A program made the position numbers and the translations under genes. Source: Manihot esculenta (Eukaryota > Streptophyta > Magnoliopsida > Malpighiales > Euphorbiaceae). Taken from it: DNA of 64,000 nucleotides. The DNA lies in contig NC_035161.2 in NCBI RefSeq assembly GCF_001659605.2, positions 30,861,691 to 30,925,690 on the forward strand, read 5' to 3'. The notes under the pieces were generated by a model. It was not told the DNA's origin. It saw only the letters and a program-made list of their open reading frames with translations, and did no database searches. Positions 47,476 to 60,700 of the stretch are shown piece by piece (the first letter of the stretch is position 1; each line of letters opens with the position of its first letter).

Positions 47476-50400
47476 CAACTCTTGTTTATTTATACTACTC
47501 TAATTTATGAGTCACTAGAAAAGGATCTCCACCGGAGCATTCTCAGTGAGCCCTTGACTATCTTTTCTTATTTTACAGATCATTTTCTCAAATCGAATAT
47601 TAAGAGACCATATGATGAAATAAGAGGAAAACTGAAGCTATCAACACAGGTTAAATTTCAACTTCTCTTTGATTATTTTTTACGAAACATAACTTCGCCT
47701 ACATAATAGGTCAGCTCTTCATCCTGTTTAATTACAAATCCAAATCAATTTAAATGCAATTAATCGATTTTTAGAAATTCAATTAACCGGTTTGATCTGA
47801 ATATAATAACATTAATTACATATGGGGCATTTTAACTTCTCGTGAAAATATCGTGTGATGACAAAATCTGAAATATTTAGCAGAAGAAATCAAATAATAA
47901 ATGAGGGCATTAAGAGGAATTATGATTTGAGATACGAAACCAAATCTGTAGTGGCTAATTACCTAAATAAGGAATTTACTCATAAATTTTGATATCTACT
48001 TTACATTACAGCCTAAACTATGACAATTTCAATTTAATTTTCACAACAATATCTTGGAGAATCTTTATCATAGCATTTTCTTTTCTTCAAGTCAATTTTT
48101 AATTCTAATAATTAATAATATTTAATTTAATGATGAAAATGCAAAATTTAAGAAAATTAATAATCAGTTGTGTTATTACTTTTTAAAAACATAGAAAAAG
48201 TGTTAAAATAATTAATAAAAATGACCATACAAGTTTTATTACATTGTCACTTGTTTATTTATTTGATAAATATGAAAGAGGACATTTTTGTTTATAAATA
48301 TCTAGCAACAACAGCAGCACAGACCCTCATCGTTCAATGACCACCAATAGCCATACCAATTACCGGTGAAAAACAAGGAAAAATGAAAGGCAGCCATCGA
48401 TAGAGTCCAATTTGTTGGTTATTTCAAAGAACAGAAAATTCATTGACAATAAATTAATAATCTAGCTTTGAAAAGAAATTCAACAAAAAGAAAATAATCT
48501 ACGTCTACCTTAACATGGGGTAGGCATGGGCAAAATGCAGAGGATAGACTCGTCATGTTCTTACATGGTTCTTGGCAGTCAACACCGTCCCTCATTAGCA
48601 GCGACCACCAATCAAGACAGGCTGTCGGCAAGAATGACCATAAAACCACTGCAATACCCAACGACAGCATCAGATGGTCATCAACAATATCACTATCAAC
48701 TAACCTATTCTACAGATAAATTGGTTATCCACAGGATTTAGTTTGGTAGAGAAGTAAATACATTTTAATTATTTAGTATAAGTCAGAGCACATTCTAAGA
48801 TGGCTTCACATTTCCAAATTCCAGGTACCATTCCAATCCAAAAACTCAACCTGCATGGAGCTCTTGGACAATCAGCAGGATGCCTACCATGTTTATACAT
48901 ACAAAACATAGATGCATAGATTTTCCGATGCTTCCTCGGTATGCAAAAAAAATTAGAAAACCATTTCACTCTTTAGTTTATTTATAATATTATCCATTCA
49001 ACTATTAGTGGAACAGCAAACCATCAGTATGTCCATAGCATGCTACAATATTTTCTCTCTTAGTTGCTAGCCAAATGAACATATATATTCTGTGTAGAGG
49101 GTTGAAGACACATAACAGGTCCATGATTTACAATCGTTTTCAAACAAAAATGATGACGTGATCACATCTCTTATATCATGTACTGCATTAAACTGTTGAC
49201 CATATATTTATAGAAGGAATTCTCATAAAAATCTTAATAAAAAGAAGCAAATTTATTATAAGAGTTCTGCAATAAATGTTTTATGGGTATGATTCCGAAA
49301 AATCGTAACTCAACAATTGTCTACAGAAAAATTCATTTTGCTTTTATAAGAAAAACTTCTGATGCTTCAAACATCCTTCTGGCTGTAAAATTAGTAATCC
49401 TTGTAGTGGCTGTCAAATCTACTCAGTTATTTCACAAGCAGATTGAGAAGGAAGCTTTGCAGGTTTTAAGAATGAATATTAGCTGCCTGCAAAGAACTTC
49501 CGCTGGAAAGTGGACTCAAATTCATGCATCAAGTATACATAGTTCAGCAATTTCTTATTTCAACTTTACATAGGATAAATTAGTAGACTAAAATTCAGAA
49601 AAATACATGCCCTTCAACAACTAAATATCTTCTAATCTGACATTATGCTGTTTCCATCTGCCGATAACATTCCAAAAAGAAAGGCAATCCTAGCATACGT
49701 TGACAAGTCATTACTCACCGATAACACACATTTAAAATAAATAAGAAAATGATACTTTTTACAGTAAATTGATCAAAGTATAGTTAATATAACGTACGAT
49801 GTTATGACTATGAATTACTCGTATACTATTTTGGCTTTTTCTAACAGTTATACCATTTATGCATATTCTCTTGGATTCACTGCCAAATGTATCATCAAAC
49901 AACTAAAATGCAAATGACGTTTAGAAGAGCAAGACACCATATTTATTGGTTTTCTTCTGATACTTAACAGAGAACATAGATACCACTATAAGCCACACAA
50001 CTTTGATGCATATATTTTCTTAAATTTCATTCTGTTAGGTGTGAATTTCAAACGATAAGGCATTTGAATTTGACATTATTTTTGAAATTTTACAAGTGTT
50101 CACTTGAAACACAAATCCATTTTCTCATTTATTTCAAATGCACACCTATGGAGCCTGCTATTTGAATTTTAAAAGACTCATGAATTGCATCGAAGTTTCT
50201 AATCCAGAAATATGTGTTTTTCAGATTCTCCGTCAAAACCCACACTTCGAAAGCTAGTTATATCCATCAAAGTTGAACATCAAAAGCCTAAACAATTAAT
50301 CTCCATCAAAATTCGAGAGCTGTGGACTAATGACAGAAGTATTCAAGCAAGAACAAATCAAATGCACAGGCCTTATCAAGGCTAACTAAATGAATCGCAA

Positions 50401-51790
50401 TTTTAAGTTCAAGGGTGAAGAAATCAACGCAACGAAGCAGTAGCCGATCATAGGTAAAAAAAGAAGAAGCTGGAGTTACCCTACATTGAGCACGTAACCT
50501 ATTTCATATGAGGTGATCCCACAAAAGAACGCCATGGATGGAAATTAGTCCATTCCCGTAAGCTATGAACTGCACAAGCAGAGAGAAAACAGATCATACA
50601 TAGGTAAATAGATGTACTTACAGTTGTAGAATGAGTAGCAGATTTAAACAATTTTTCTGAAGGAATTGAACCATTTTGAAGGAAAATCACTGAGATGCTG
50701 CGTCTTAACGCCGTTTGTTAATTTCCCATCTCCTATCGCCTTTTGTAGAGGTACATTTAGCTTCAAGACGGAGTCGTTTTATCATTGGATGCAAGTTGGA
50801 AAGAAAAAAAGGGGGAAAAAAAAACTCAGTTTCTATTAATGCATTTGATATATTAGCAATGGGGATTCTATTCAAATAATAAATAAATTTACTACGTATA
50901 ATTCTCTGTCATTTGATTCACTTGAAAAATATTGCCGTAAATTTAAAATATCTAAAAATATTAATCAATTTTAGTTAATAGTATTTTTAGAGTTATCTGA
51001 GATGATGAGTTTCAATCATAACAGGATCAAATCAACAAAAAGAATTTCCAACAGTTATTAAATTGTTCCATAGATTGTTGTCCAGAGAAAATCAAATTTG
51101 AGAAACAGGTTTACAGCAGATTCAGAGGTGGTTCAATGCAGAAACGATAATTCATAGCTAGTCCAAACTTCAAAGCAAGAGAACCAATCATCCAATCATC
51201 CTGACTTTAAAATGAAATTTAATTTTCTTTTATGGATAGTGCTATACTAAATTCTTTCCATTCATTCAGAAGGGGAAAAATATCAATCCACCCGTTCATA
51301 TAGATAGTTCCAGGAAATCTAGCAAATCTGAACCATTTCCTGCAGCATGCATGAATAGATGCAAACAGTTTTCACTAATAAATTGGAGGAAAGCATGAAA
51401 CAAAGTACCAAGCCATTTAACAATCACCAAATTACATTTACAAGAGTAAATGGCCAAAAATTCAATCACCAATAGGCACTGTACACAAATTTTTTTCATG
51501 GTGATCACTATGAAATAAAAAAAACCCTCCCAATTACTAATTCTCTTATCTTACATTACAAAAGAGCTTAGCTCTCAAACCATATTGCCCCTTTCACTTC
51601 TCTCTACAATCAAACTACCTACTGAGATATTAGCAAGGATCACCAGCACAAACATATCATATATACACTATTTATAGCAATGCTCGACTCTCTCCAAAAA
51701 GATTTCAGAATTCCCTCTTGTTAAGTCTGCTGTGTTTTGTGACTGCGGAGGCAACTAAGCTTCCTTCTATTTACACTTGATTTTTGTGTT
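47476..51790. other. Intergenic region, possible unrecognised gene
   Basis: No protein is recognised across 4.3 kb. A minus-strand leader-like segment lies at 50480-50790 (listed separately). Short open stretches at 48769-48969 (-) and 49283-49573 (+) match nothing known. The last 250 bases are probably the 3' UTR of the minus-strand gene ending at 51791. Confidence 0.4.
50480..50790 (-). other. Possible 5' end of an unrecognised minus-strand transcript
   Basis: On the minus strand AAAACGACTCCGTCTTG (near 50780) and CAAACGGCGTTAAGACG (near 50715) resemble AAACGACG-type sequences seen near plant transcription starts. They are followed by an exon-like block with a GTAAGT donor and a TTGCTTGTGCAG-like acceptor. 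No long protein results from splicing these, so it may be a leader or non-coding. Confidence 0.25.
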
Positions 51791-54700
51791 CTAAGCCATA
51801 GCAGGGATGCTGGAATTTTGGCGATCCCTATTGAGGCAATCAAATCCTTCTACTCTAACTGCAGCTGGTTTAAGCCCAAACTTCATTCTCATGCACTCTC
51901 CTTTGCGTGATGTTGGAGATGATAAACTTGAAGGTGATGGAATTAACAGTGGCGAAACTGGAGTAAGTTTTTCATCTCCAAATCGGGCATCTTGAATAAC
52001 TGGGTTAGCAGCCCTGGAAGGAGGAGACCCACAAAAAAAAGGGGGTGATGAGGCTACATGGGTTGCAGATTGTTCAGCCCCATGACCATCCTGTTACAGA
52101 AAACAGAAAGATCCCAATCAATAAAATTTAAATTTTGCACAAAACCAATTAACTTGGCAGACAACCTACAGAATCCTTCCTGAGAGAATTTTTAATGCTC
52201 ACCTAAACAAGATAAAAACTAATACAAGTACAGCCTATACAAGATGCCCATCAAGAATATAATTGAACTGCCAAACTAACTTATACACATGAAGCATGTT
52301 GGAAGATGACAAATTTTTAGTTGGGAAATATCGTTCCAAAAAGAACATTCATCTCAAGTGAGACGTTTATTTGCAATTTTATTCATTGATCAAGGTTATA
52401 CTTATGCAACAAAACTAAAAAGAAAAGAGTGGAATAAAAATAATAATACCTTCATGAGGATAATGTCCAAAAGCTCTGCCCTGGCTTTTGAATCACACAT
52501 CTCGGCTTGATGACTGTTATTCAAAGAAACAGACAACGTTAGAACATCCAAGATGTTGGACCTAAATGTCCTAATCCTTGTTTTGATGATTAATAAACAA
52601 TTGGTGTGCTACTAATTATCTTCAAAGGTGTTTGTATTGAGCTTGCAGGTTCCCTATTGAAATAAATGAAATTGCTTCAATCACAAAAGTGAAAAGTGCC
52701 AATTATGGAAGCATACCACAAGAAAGGGATAAGAAATTATTTTTGTTTATGCCTTGTTAAATTCTATTCATTGTGAATTTCAAGTAATTGATTGTGATGG
52801 CTCAAGGGTTCTTTCATTTCTAAAAGTTCTTTTAGATATGGCCACTTTTTAAAAAGTACTTGACTTTCAGGGACCAAAATGAAATTTTCCAAAAGAAGTG
52901 ATTTTGAAATTATTTTTCATCAAAATGAAAGATCTAAAAATATAGGTTGCAAAAGTTCAAACGGTTTGAAAAAGGGATTTTTACAGCCTAAGTTATGATT
53001 TTTCAAAGATTTAAAGAATTTTTTTTTTTTTTGCCCCCCTAAAGTCATCTTTCGGCTTCCGAAAGTCAGGGACAGAAACGAAAGTCCCCTATGTTCGGCC
53101 GCCGAACATTGACTTTCGGCCGCCGAAGGTGGGTTTTCAACCAGCCCCCTAAGTGTAACCTTCGGCTTCCGAAAGTGAGGGACAGAAACGAAAGTCCCCT
53201 ATGTTCGGCCGCCGAACATTGACTTTCGGCCGCCGAAGGTGGGTTTTCAACCAGCCCCCTAAGTGTAACCTTCGGCTTCCGAAAGTGAGGGACAGAGACG
53301 AAAGTCCCACACCTTCGGCCGCCGAACATTTAACCTTCGGCCGCCGAAAGTGTGTTTTGGGTCTGCCTCCGAAGCCTAAAGTTTGGCTTCCGAAAGTGAG
53401 GAACAGAAACGAAAGTCCACCATGTTCGGCCGCCGAACATTGAGTTTAGGCCGCCGAAAGTTCAGTTTTAAAGGAATAGTCTCTTCGCCCCAAATGGTTC
53501 GGCCGCCGAACTCTAAGCTTAGGCCGCCGAACCTGAGTTTTTCTGGGCACGGTATAACGGTTATTTCTGAACATAAACGGCTCTATTTGCATTTAATGCA
53601 CCCCCAACGGCCATATTTATGAATGAACTATAAATACAACTTGTTTTTGTTGTTGTGAGGTTACAACAACCATCTAAGCAAATATTTATTGAGATTACAG
53701 CATTTTTTATTCTCTCTCTCTCAAAACCTTGAGCCAAAGCATTGATTTCTTGAAAGCTTGTTTTGAGTTGTAATTGGTTGGCTTTTCTGAGTGAGTAAAG
53801 GTTGATTGAGAGATTCTGTTGTTGTGAGTGTGGCATTGAGCAAAGAATTGCTCTTGAGTGGAAAAAGAGATTTGTAAAGAGCAAAGGCTTGCTCTAAGAT
53901 TGTAAGGGTTTTGATCTTCACCCAAAGAAGATTTGATAGTGGAGTTGAACTCTCAAGTGGAGCTTGAGGAGAGGACGTAGGCTTGGATAGCTGAACCTCT
54001 ATAAATCTTTGTGTTGATTTTTCTCTTCCCTATTCTCTTCTAATTTCTTGTCTTTGCCATTAAATTTTTTATAAACCCAATTCACCCCCCCCTCTTGGGT
54101 TGCCTCAAGGGACAACAAGTGGTATCAGAGCTAAGTCTCCCTTTCTTGAAGATATAATTATCTTGGAGTAAAGATCAAATGGCAGCCCTCAATTCTCAAG
54201 AAGGTCAATCGGTTGTGAGACCACCTTTCTTTGATGGAAATGACTTTCTATATTGGAAAAATAGAATGTATTATTTCCTTAAATCGGAAGGAGTTGATTT
54301 GTGGGACATTGTAGAGAATGGGCCTTTCTTTCCCACAAGATTCATTGATGGAAACCAAGAGCAAAAACCTAAGAGTGAATGGAGTGAGCTAGAGAAGAGA
54401 AGGGTAGCCCTCAATGACAAAGCCATTCACATCTTGTTTTGTGCTCTTAGTAGAAGTGAGTACAACAAAGTATGCATGAAGTCCACCGCCAAGGAAATTT
54501 GGGATGCTTTGGTTGTCACTCATGAAGGTACCAATCAAGTCAAGGAAAACAAGATGGAATCCCTCATCTATCAATATGAGTTGTTCAAGATGAAATCCGA
54601 TGAAACTATTAGCCAAATGTATGATAGGTTCATTGAGATCATTGGAGGGATGAAATCTCTTGGGAAGACATTCACAAATGAAGAGTTGGTGAAGAAAATC

Positions 54701-57700
54701 CTAAGATGTCTACCTAAAGAATGGCTACCAAAGGTAACTTCCTTAAAGGATGCCAAAGACTTGACCAAAGTGCAATTGGATGAACTCTTGGGGAATCTCA
54801 TTGACTATGAGATGACTCTAAAGAGAGAGCAAGTGGAGGAACCTAGCAAGATGAAAAAGAACATTGCTCTAAGGGTAGCCTCCGAAGATACTAGTGAGGA
54901 AGAAGAAGAAATAAGTGAGGAAGAATTGGCCTTGGTAACTAGGAGAATAAGGAAGTTGCTTCTCCAAAATAAAAGGTTCATCCCAAGGAAGAATTTTAGA
55001 AAGGAAAAGGGTGAATCAAGCAAAAAGGAAGTAGTCATTTGCTATGAATGTAATAAGCCGGGTCACTACAAAGTGGATTGTCCCAAGTTGAAGAAGCCTA
55101 TCAAAGAAGTTCAAGAAGAAGGCCTTCAAAGCAACATGGGATGAGTCAAGTGATTCCGAAGAAGAGGAGGTTGGTGATGAAATTGCCAACATGTGCTTCA
55201 TGGCTCTAGAGGAAAGCTCCGATGAGGTAACTACTCTTGATGACTTTACTTTAAATGATGATGATGTTGAGTTTTCATATGATGAACTTGTAGGTGCTTT
55301 AAAATTGATGAATGATGAGCTTGAAAAGAGTCATAGGAAAAATAAAATTTTGAAATGTGAGTTAGCTAGCTTTAAAAAGGAAAGTGAGAACTCACCTAAG
55401 GAACCTTTACCCTCAAATGATTCTTTACAAAAATCCTTAGATGAGCTCTCACTAGAAAATAAAAATTTGAAAAATGAAATCCTTGAGTTGAAAAATTCTC
55501 TTTCAAAATTTTTAAAAGGCAAGGACAAACTTGATGAGATTTTAGACTCTCAAAGGTCTCCTAGCATCAAGTATGGCCTTGGCTATGACAAATCAACTCA
55601 AGCAAATTTTTCTAAAACCGTTTTTGTTAAAGCTACCAACTCACATGAACCTAAGGTTTCTAGCTCAAATGGAAATGTGCCTAAAGTTTCTAGTAGCAAT
55701 ATGTCTATGAGGAATGCACCTACAAGGAATGCACCTACAAGGAATGCACATGTACACCAATCCACTAGTTACAACACTCATATAAGACACACACCTAGGC
55801 AATTTGCATATAAGAGAAATGATCATTATAGAACACACACTTCTAGTTCACAAAATCACCACTCTAATCATATCTCTTGCTCACATGCTTTTAATAAGCA
55901 AAGGAGAAATGGCCACATGAGAACTCAAACACACTCACTCACCTATGGACCTAGAGTAAGAAGGTTCAATGGTCATTGTCACTATTGTGGCAAGTTTGGT
56001 CACACCAACTATAAGTGCTCTATTAGAAAATTGCATCTTGGATATGGTAGCATATGGAAATTGGATAGTGGAATGACTAACCCCCAAGGACCCAAGTACA
56101 TTTGGGTACCTAAAAGTGTTTGAATTCTTTCTTTTAGGTGTGCTTGAAATCCTCAAAAATTGAAAGCAAATGGTATCTAGATAGTGGATGTTCAAGACAC
56201 ATGACCGGAAACTCAAATCACTTCATCTCTCTTGAAAAGAAAGATGGAAGTGGACAAGTAACCTTTGGAGACAATGGAAAAGGTAAAATTGTTGGTATAG
56301 GTAAAGTCGGTAAGGAAAACTCTCCTATTCTTGATAAAGTTCTATTAGTTGATGGTTTGAAGCATAATTTGTTAAGTGTGAGTCAATTATGTGATAAAGG
56401 TTGTAGAGTTATCTTTGAGCCAAAATCATGTTTTGTGTCTAGAATGTCGGATAACAAAATATTGTTTGTTGGTGAAAGAGTTGAGAATATTTATCTTATT
56501 GACTTACAAGCTATGACTAACCAAGATATGAAGTGCTTTGTGTCTATTAGTGATAACTCTTGGATTTGGCATAGAAGGCTTTCTCATGCTAGCATGGATC
56601 TCCTCAAAAATTTGAGCAAAGATGAGCTAGTTGATGGTCTTCCAAAGATCAAATATGAAAAGGACAAAGTATGTGATGCATGTCAAATGGGTAAGCAAGT
56701 TAAGAGTTCATTTAAAGCTATTAATAAGGTAATCTCTTCTAGACCTTTGCAACTCTTGCATATGGATTTATTTGGTCCAACTAGAGTAGCTAGTCTTGGT
56801 GGCATGCATTATGGGTTTGTTATAGTTGATGACTACTCTAGGTATACTTGGGTTGTGTTCCTTGCTCGTAAGGATGATTGCTTTGATGCTTTTAAAAGTT
56901 TTACAAAGAAAGTTCAAAATGAAAAGGGTTTTCAAATTTCTTCTATAAGGAGTGATCATGGTAGAGAATTTGAAAATGAAAAATTTGAAACTTTTTGCAA
57001 TAAGTTAGGGATCACTCATAATTTTTCATCTCCTAGGACTCCCCAACAAAATGGTGTTGTTGAAAGAAAAAATAGAACTCTTTTAGATATGGGGAGGACT
57101 ATGTTAAGAGAATATAATTTACCTACTTATTTTTGGGCGGAAGCCATAAATACGGCTTGTTATGTTTCAAATAGAGTTTTAATTAGACCTCTCTTAAATA
57201 AGACTCCTTATGAGCTTTGGAATGGAAGGAAACCTAGAGTTAGTTATTTTAGAGTTTTTGGTTGTAAATGCTTCATATTAAACAATAAGGATAATCTAGG
57301 CAAATTTGACTCCAAAACCGATGAAGGTATCTTCTTGGGATACTCTATCTCTAGTAAATCATATAGAGTATTCAATAAAAGAACCTTGATAGTTGAAGAG
57401 TCAATGCATGTTGTTTTTGATGAATCTAATCCCTTTGCTCCTAGAAAGGAGGTCTCTTGTGATGATGATCTTGTAGGTAACCTTGATGAGTTGACCTTTG
57501 AAGATCCTCAACCTCATGGAGATCAAAGTCAACCCAAGGAGGACTCAATAGAGGCAAAGGAAGATGAAGTTGGACTTCAAGAGCAACAAATGCAAATTAC
57601 ACAAAGTCAAGGAGTCCAACATGACTTGCCAAGGGATTGGGCCTACAAGAAAGATCATCCCAAGGATCAAATAATTGGTGATACATCACAAGGGGTAACT

Positions 57701-60700
57701 ACTAGATCATCTATTAGACATGTATGTAATAATATTGCATTCATATCTCATATAGAACCAAAGTCTATAGATGAGGCTATTAGTGATGAGAATTGGGTTC
57801 TTGCTATGCAAGAAGAACTCAACCAATTTGAAAGAAACAAGGTTTGGACCTTAGTGTCTAGACCAAAACATCACCCCACTATAGGCACCAAATGGGTGTT
57901 TAGGAATAAGCTTGATGAAGATGGCAATATCATTAGAAACAAAGCTAGGTTGGTAGCTAAAGGCTATAACCAAGAGGAGGGCATAGACTATGATGAAACT
58001 TTTGCCCCCGTAGCTAGATTAGAAGCCATTAGAATCTTGCTTGCATATGCATCATACATGAATTTTAATCTCTTTCAAATGGATGTGAAAAGTGCCTTTT
58101 TAAATGGTTTTATTGAGGAGGAGGTTTATGTTGAGCAACCTCCGGGGTTTGAAAATCATGAATTTCCAAATCATGTTTTTAAATTGTCCAAAGCTTTATA
58201 TGGTTTAAAACAAGCTCCTAGAGCTTGGTATGAAAGACTAAGTAATTTTCTTTTGCAAAATGGTTTTTCAAAAGGCAAAGTGGATACAACTCTTTTTGTC
58301 AAAAATCATGGAAATGACATCCTTGTAGTGCAAATATATGTTGATGATATTATATTTGGTGCTACTAATGTGTGTTTGTGTGAAGAGTTTTCTAAAGTTA
58401 TGAAAAGTGAGTTTGAGATGAGCATGATGGGAGAACTCAAATTCTTCCTTGGGCTTCAAATCAAACAAGCTAAGGATGGCATCTTCATCAACCAAGCCAA
58501 ATACACAAAGGAGCTAATCAAAAGGTTTGGAATGGAGAATAGCAAGCCAAGTAGAACTCCAATGAGCACAAGCACCAAGCTTGACAAGGATGAAAAGGGT
58601 AAGCCTATTGATGAAAAGCTCTATAGAGGTATGATCGGAAGCCTTTTATATCTCACCGCATCTAGACCGGATATCATGTTTTCCGTATGTTTATGTGCAC
58701 GTTTTCAATCATGTCCTAAAGAGTCTCATTTGCATGCCGTTAAACGCATTCTTAGATATTTACATGGCACATTGCATTTGGGGTTATGGTATCCTAGAAG
58801 TTCATCCTTTACTTTATGTTCCTACTCGGATGCCGACTTTGCCGGAAGCATTCTTGATAGGAAGAGTACCTCGGGTACTTGTCAACTTCTAGGACAATCT
58901 CTTGTTTCTTGGTGTAGCAAGAAACAAAATTCGGTTGCACTATCAACCGCCGAAGCCGAATATGTGGCGGCGGGTCTTTGTTGTAGTCAAATCCTTTGGA
59001 TTAAACAACAATTAAGAGATTTTGAAGTATCTCTTGATCACATTCCTATTAAATGTGATAATACAAGTGCAATCAATCTAACCAAGAACCCCATTCAACA
59101 TTCTAGAACTAAGCATATTGACATTAGACATCATTTCATTCGTGATCATGTGTTAAATGGTGATGTTGTTCTTGAGTTTGTGGATACAAACAACCAACTA
59201 GCTGATATTTTCACTAAACCTTTAAATGAAGAAAGATTTAACTTCATTAAAAGGGAATTGGGAATGCTAGATGGTGGTTGTTGAGTGTATTTTTTTGTTG
59301 TGTGTGTATCTTTTTGAAAGCATGTCAAAATTGTTTGTTAAAGTTTTTTTTTAAAAAAAAAAAAAAAAAAAAGGGAGGGGAAGCCCAAAAATTCCAGGTT
59401 CGGAGGCACTTTCGGCCCCCTAACCTTCAATTTCAAGGGCAATATGAAAAGCGGGAATTTATTTTGTCTTTTTCTTTTTTCTCTCTTTCGGCCGCCTAAC
59501 ATTTTATTCGGCCGCCGAACATTCTCAAGTTTCGGCAGCCGAAGATTAAGTTCGGCCCCCTAAACCTGCCCAGTTTCGGCCGCCGAAGCTTAGTTCGGCC
59601 GCCGAAACTGCGCGTCCCTTAAAAACCCCCGCGACAGCTCATCATCTTCCTCGCGCGCCCTTCTCTCTCCCCGACGCTCTCTCTCTCTCTCCCCGAAGTC
59701 CTCTTCGTCTCCCTCTCCCAAATCGCTCGTTTCTGAGCCTTTTTTCTCCAAAAACTTCCTTTTTCCTTCTTTTCCTTCACTCAAACGCCTCAAAACACCT
59801 CATTTTCTTCTCAAGGAACCCATTTCGCGCTTTTCTCCTTTGGGTATGTGTTTTTCTCTCTTTTTTTTGTTGCTTGTTTTTGGTTTATTTTCTGTTGATT
59901 TTATATTGTTTTTAGCTCCTAATATGACTAGGTTTGTGTTTCTGATTTTTTTTTTGTTGATATGGGTATATGTAAAACTGCCTGTAATTTTTTTTTTCTC
60001 TTTTTTTTCTGTTGCTGTCTTTATATCTACATTGATAGCTGGGTTGTTGATATCTTTATGAAAACTGCCTGTTATATTTTTTTTTACTTGTTGCTCTTTG
60101 TTAGCTGGGTTATCTGTTGCCATGAGTATATGTAAACTCTGCTGGCTAATTTTCTGTTGCTCTGTATATGCTGTTAGATGAATTATTTTACTGTTAGCTG
60201 GGTATCAATATGCTGTTAGCTGGATTATTTTACTGATTAGCTGGATTCATATATAAAAACTGTTAATATTTTTAGTTCTGAATATGGATGTGGTGCAATA
60301 ACAGTTATATGACTGTGATTTATGGATTGAGTTTTGTGATAATGAATTGCTTATGGGTTGGTATTTTATTTTCTGTTTGTTTCTTTCATTGCCTCTTTAG
60401 CTGCTGTGTTTTAGAATGGGTAGAAAATCCACAGCCCGTAGGCACCCATATTTTAGAGGTCAATCCAGTAGAGCTCCTAGGTCTCCCTCCCCAGACCATC
60501 CTGCCTCACCACCCTTTGAGTTCCCTGTAGTTAGAGAGCAGGATCCAGCTTTTGAGCCTTTTTCTCTCAGGTTTGTTCATCCTGGGAGAACAATCCATGA
60601 TAATAGTGTTCAGCTTTTTCGCACTCAGGGTTTCCTACAGCCCTTCATTGTTCAGGAATGGGACCACCTTCTTATCACTCCAGCAGACACCCATCCTAGG

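Larger units (their letters stand above)
52554..54117 (+). repeat. 5' LTR of the Copia element
   Basis: 1564 bp. Contains a T/G-rich start, four tandem 110-bp GC-rich units (53051-53490), a TATA box (53629) and an end of eight C followed by TCTTGGGTTGCCTC and GGGACAACA. As far as I could compare, it matches the 3' LTR except for one extra C. Confidence 0.93.

Noticed and set aside
53066..53443. Open frames of 80-87 codons on both strands in the Copia LTR, with a second copy at 62601-62978
   Set aside because: They arise from the 110-bp tandem CG-rich units being free of stops, are low-complexity, and recur only because the LTR is duplicated.
53051..53490. Regular repeat spacing resembling a CRISPR array
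   Set aside because: The whole 110-bp unit is repeated with no unique spacers, within a plant retrotransposon LTR.
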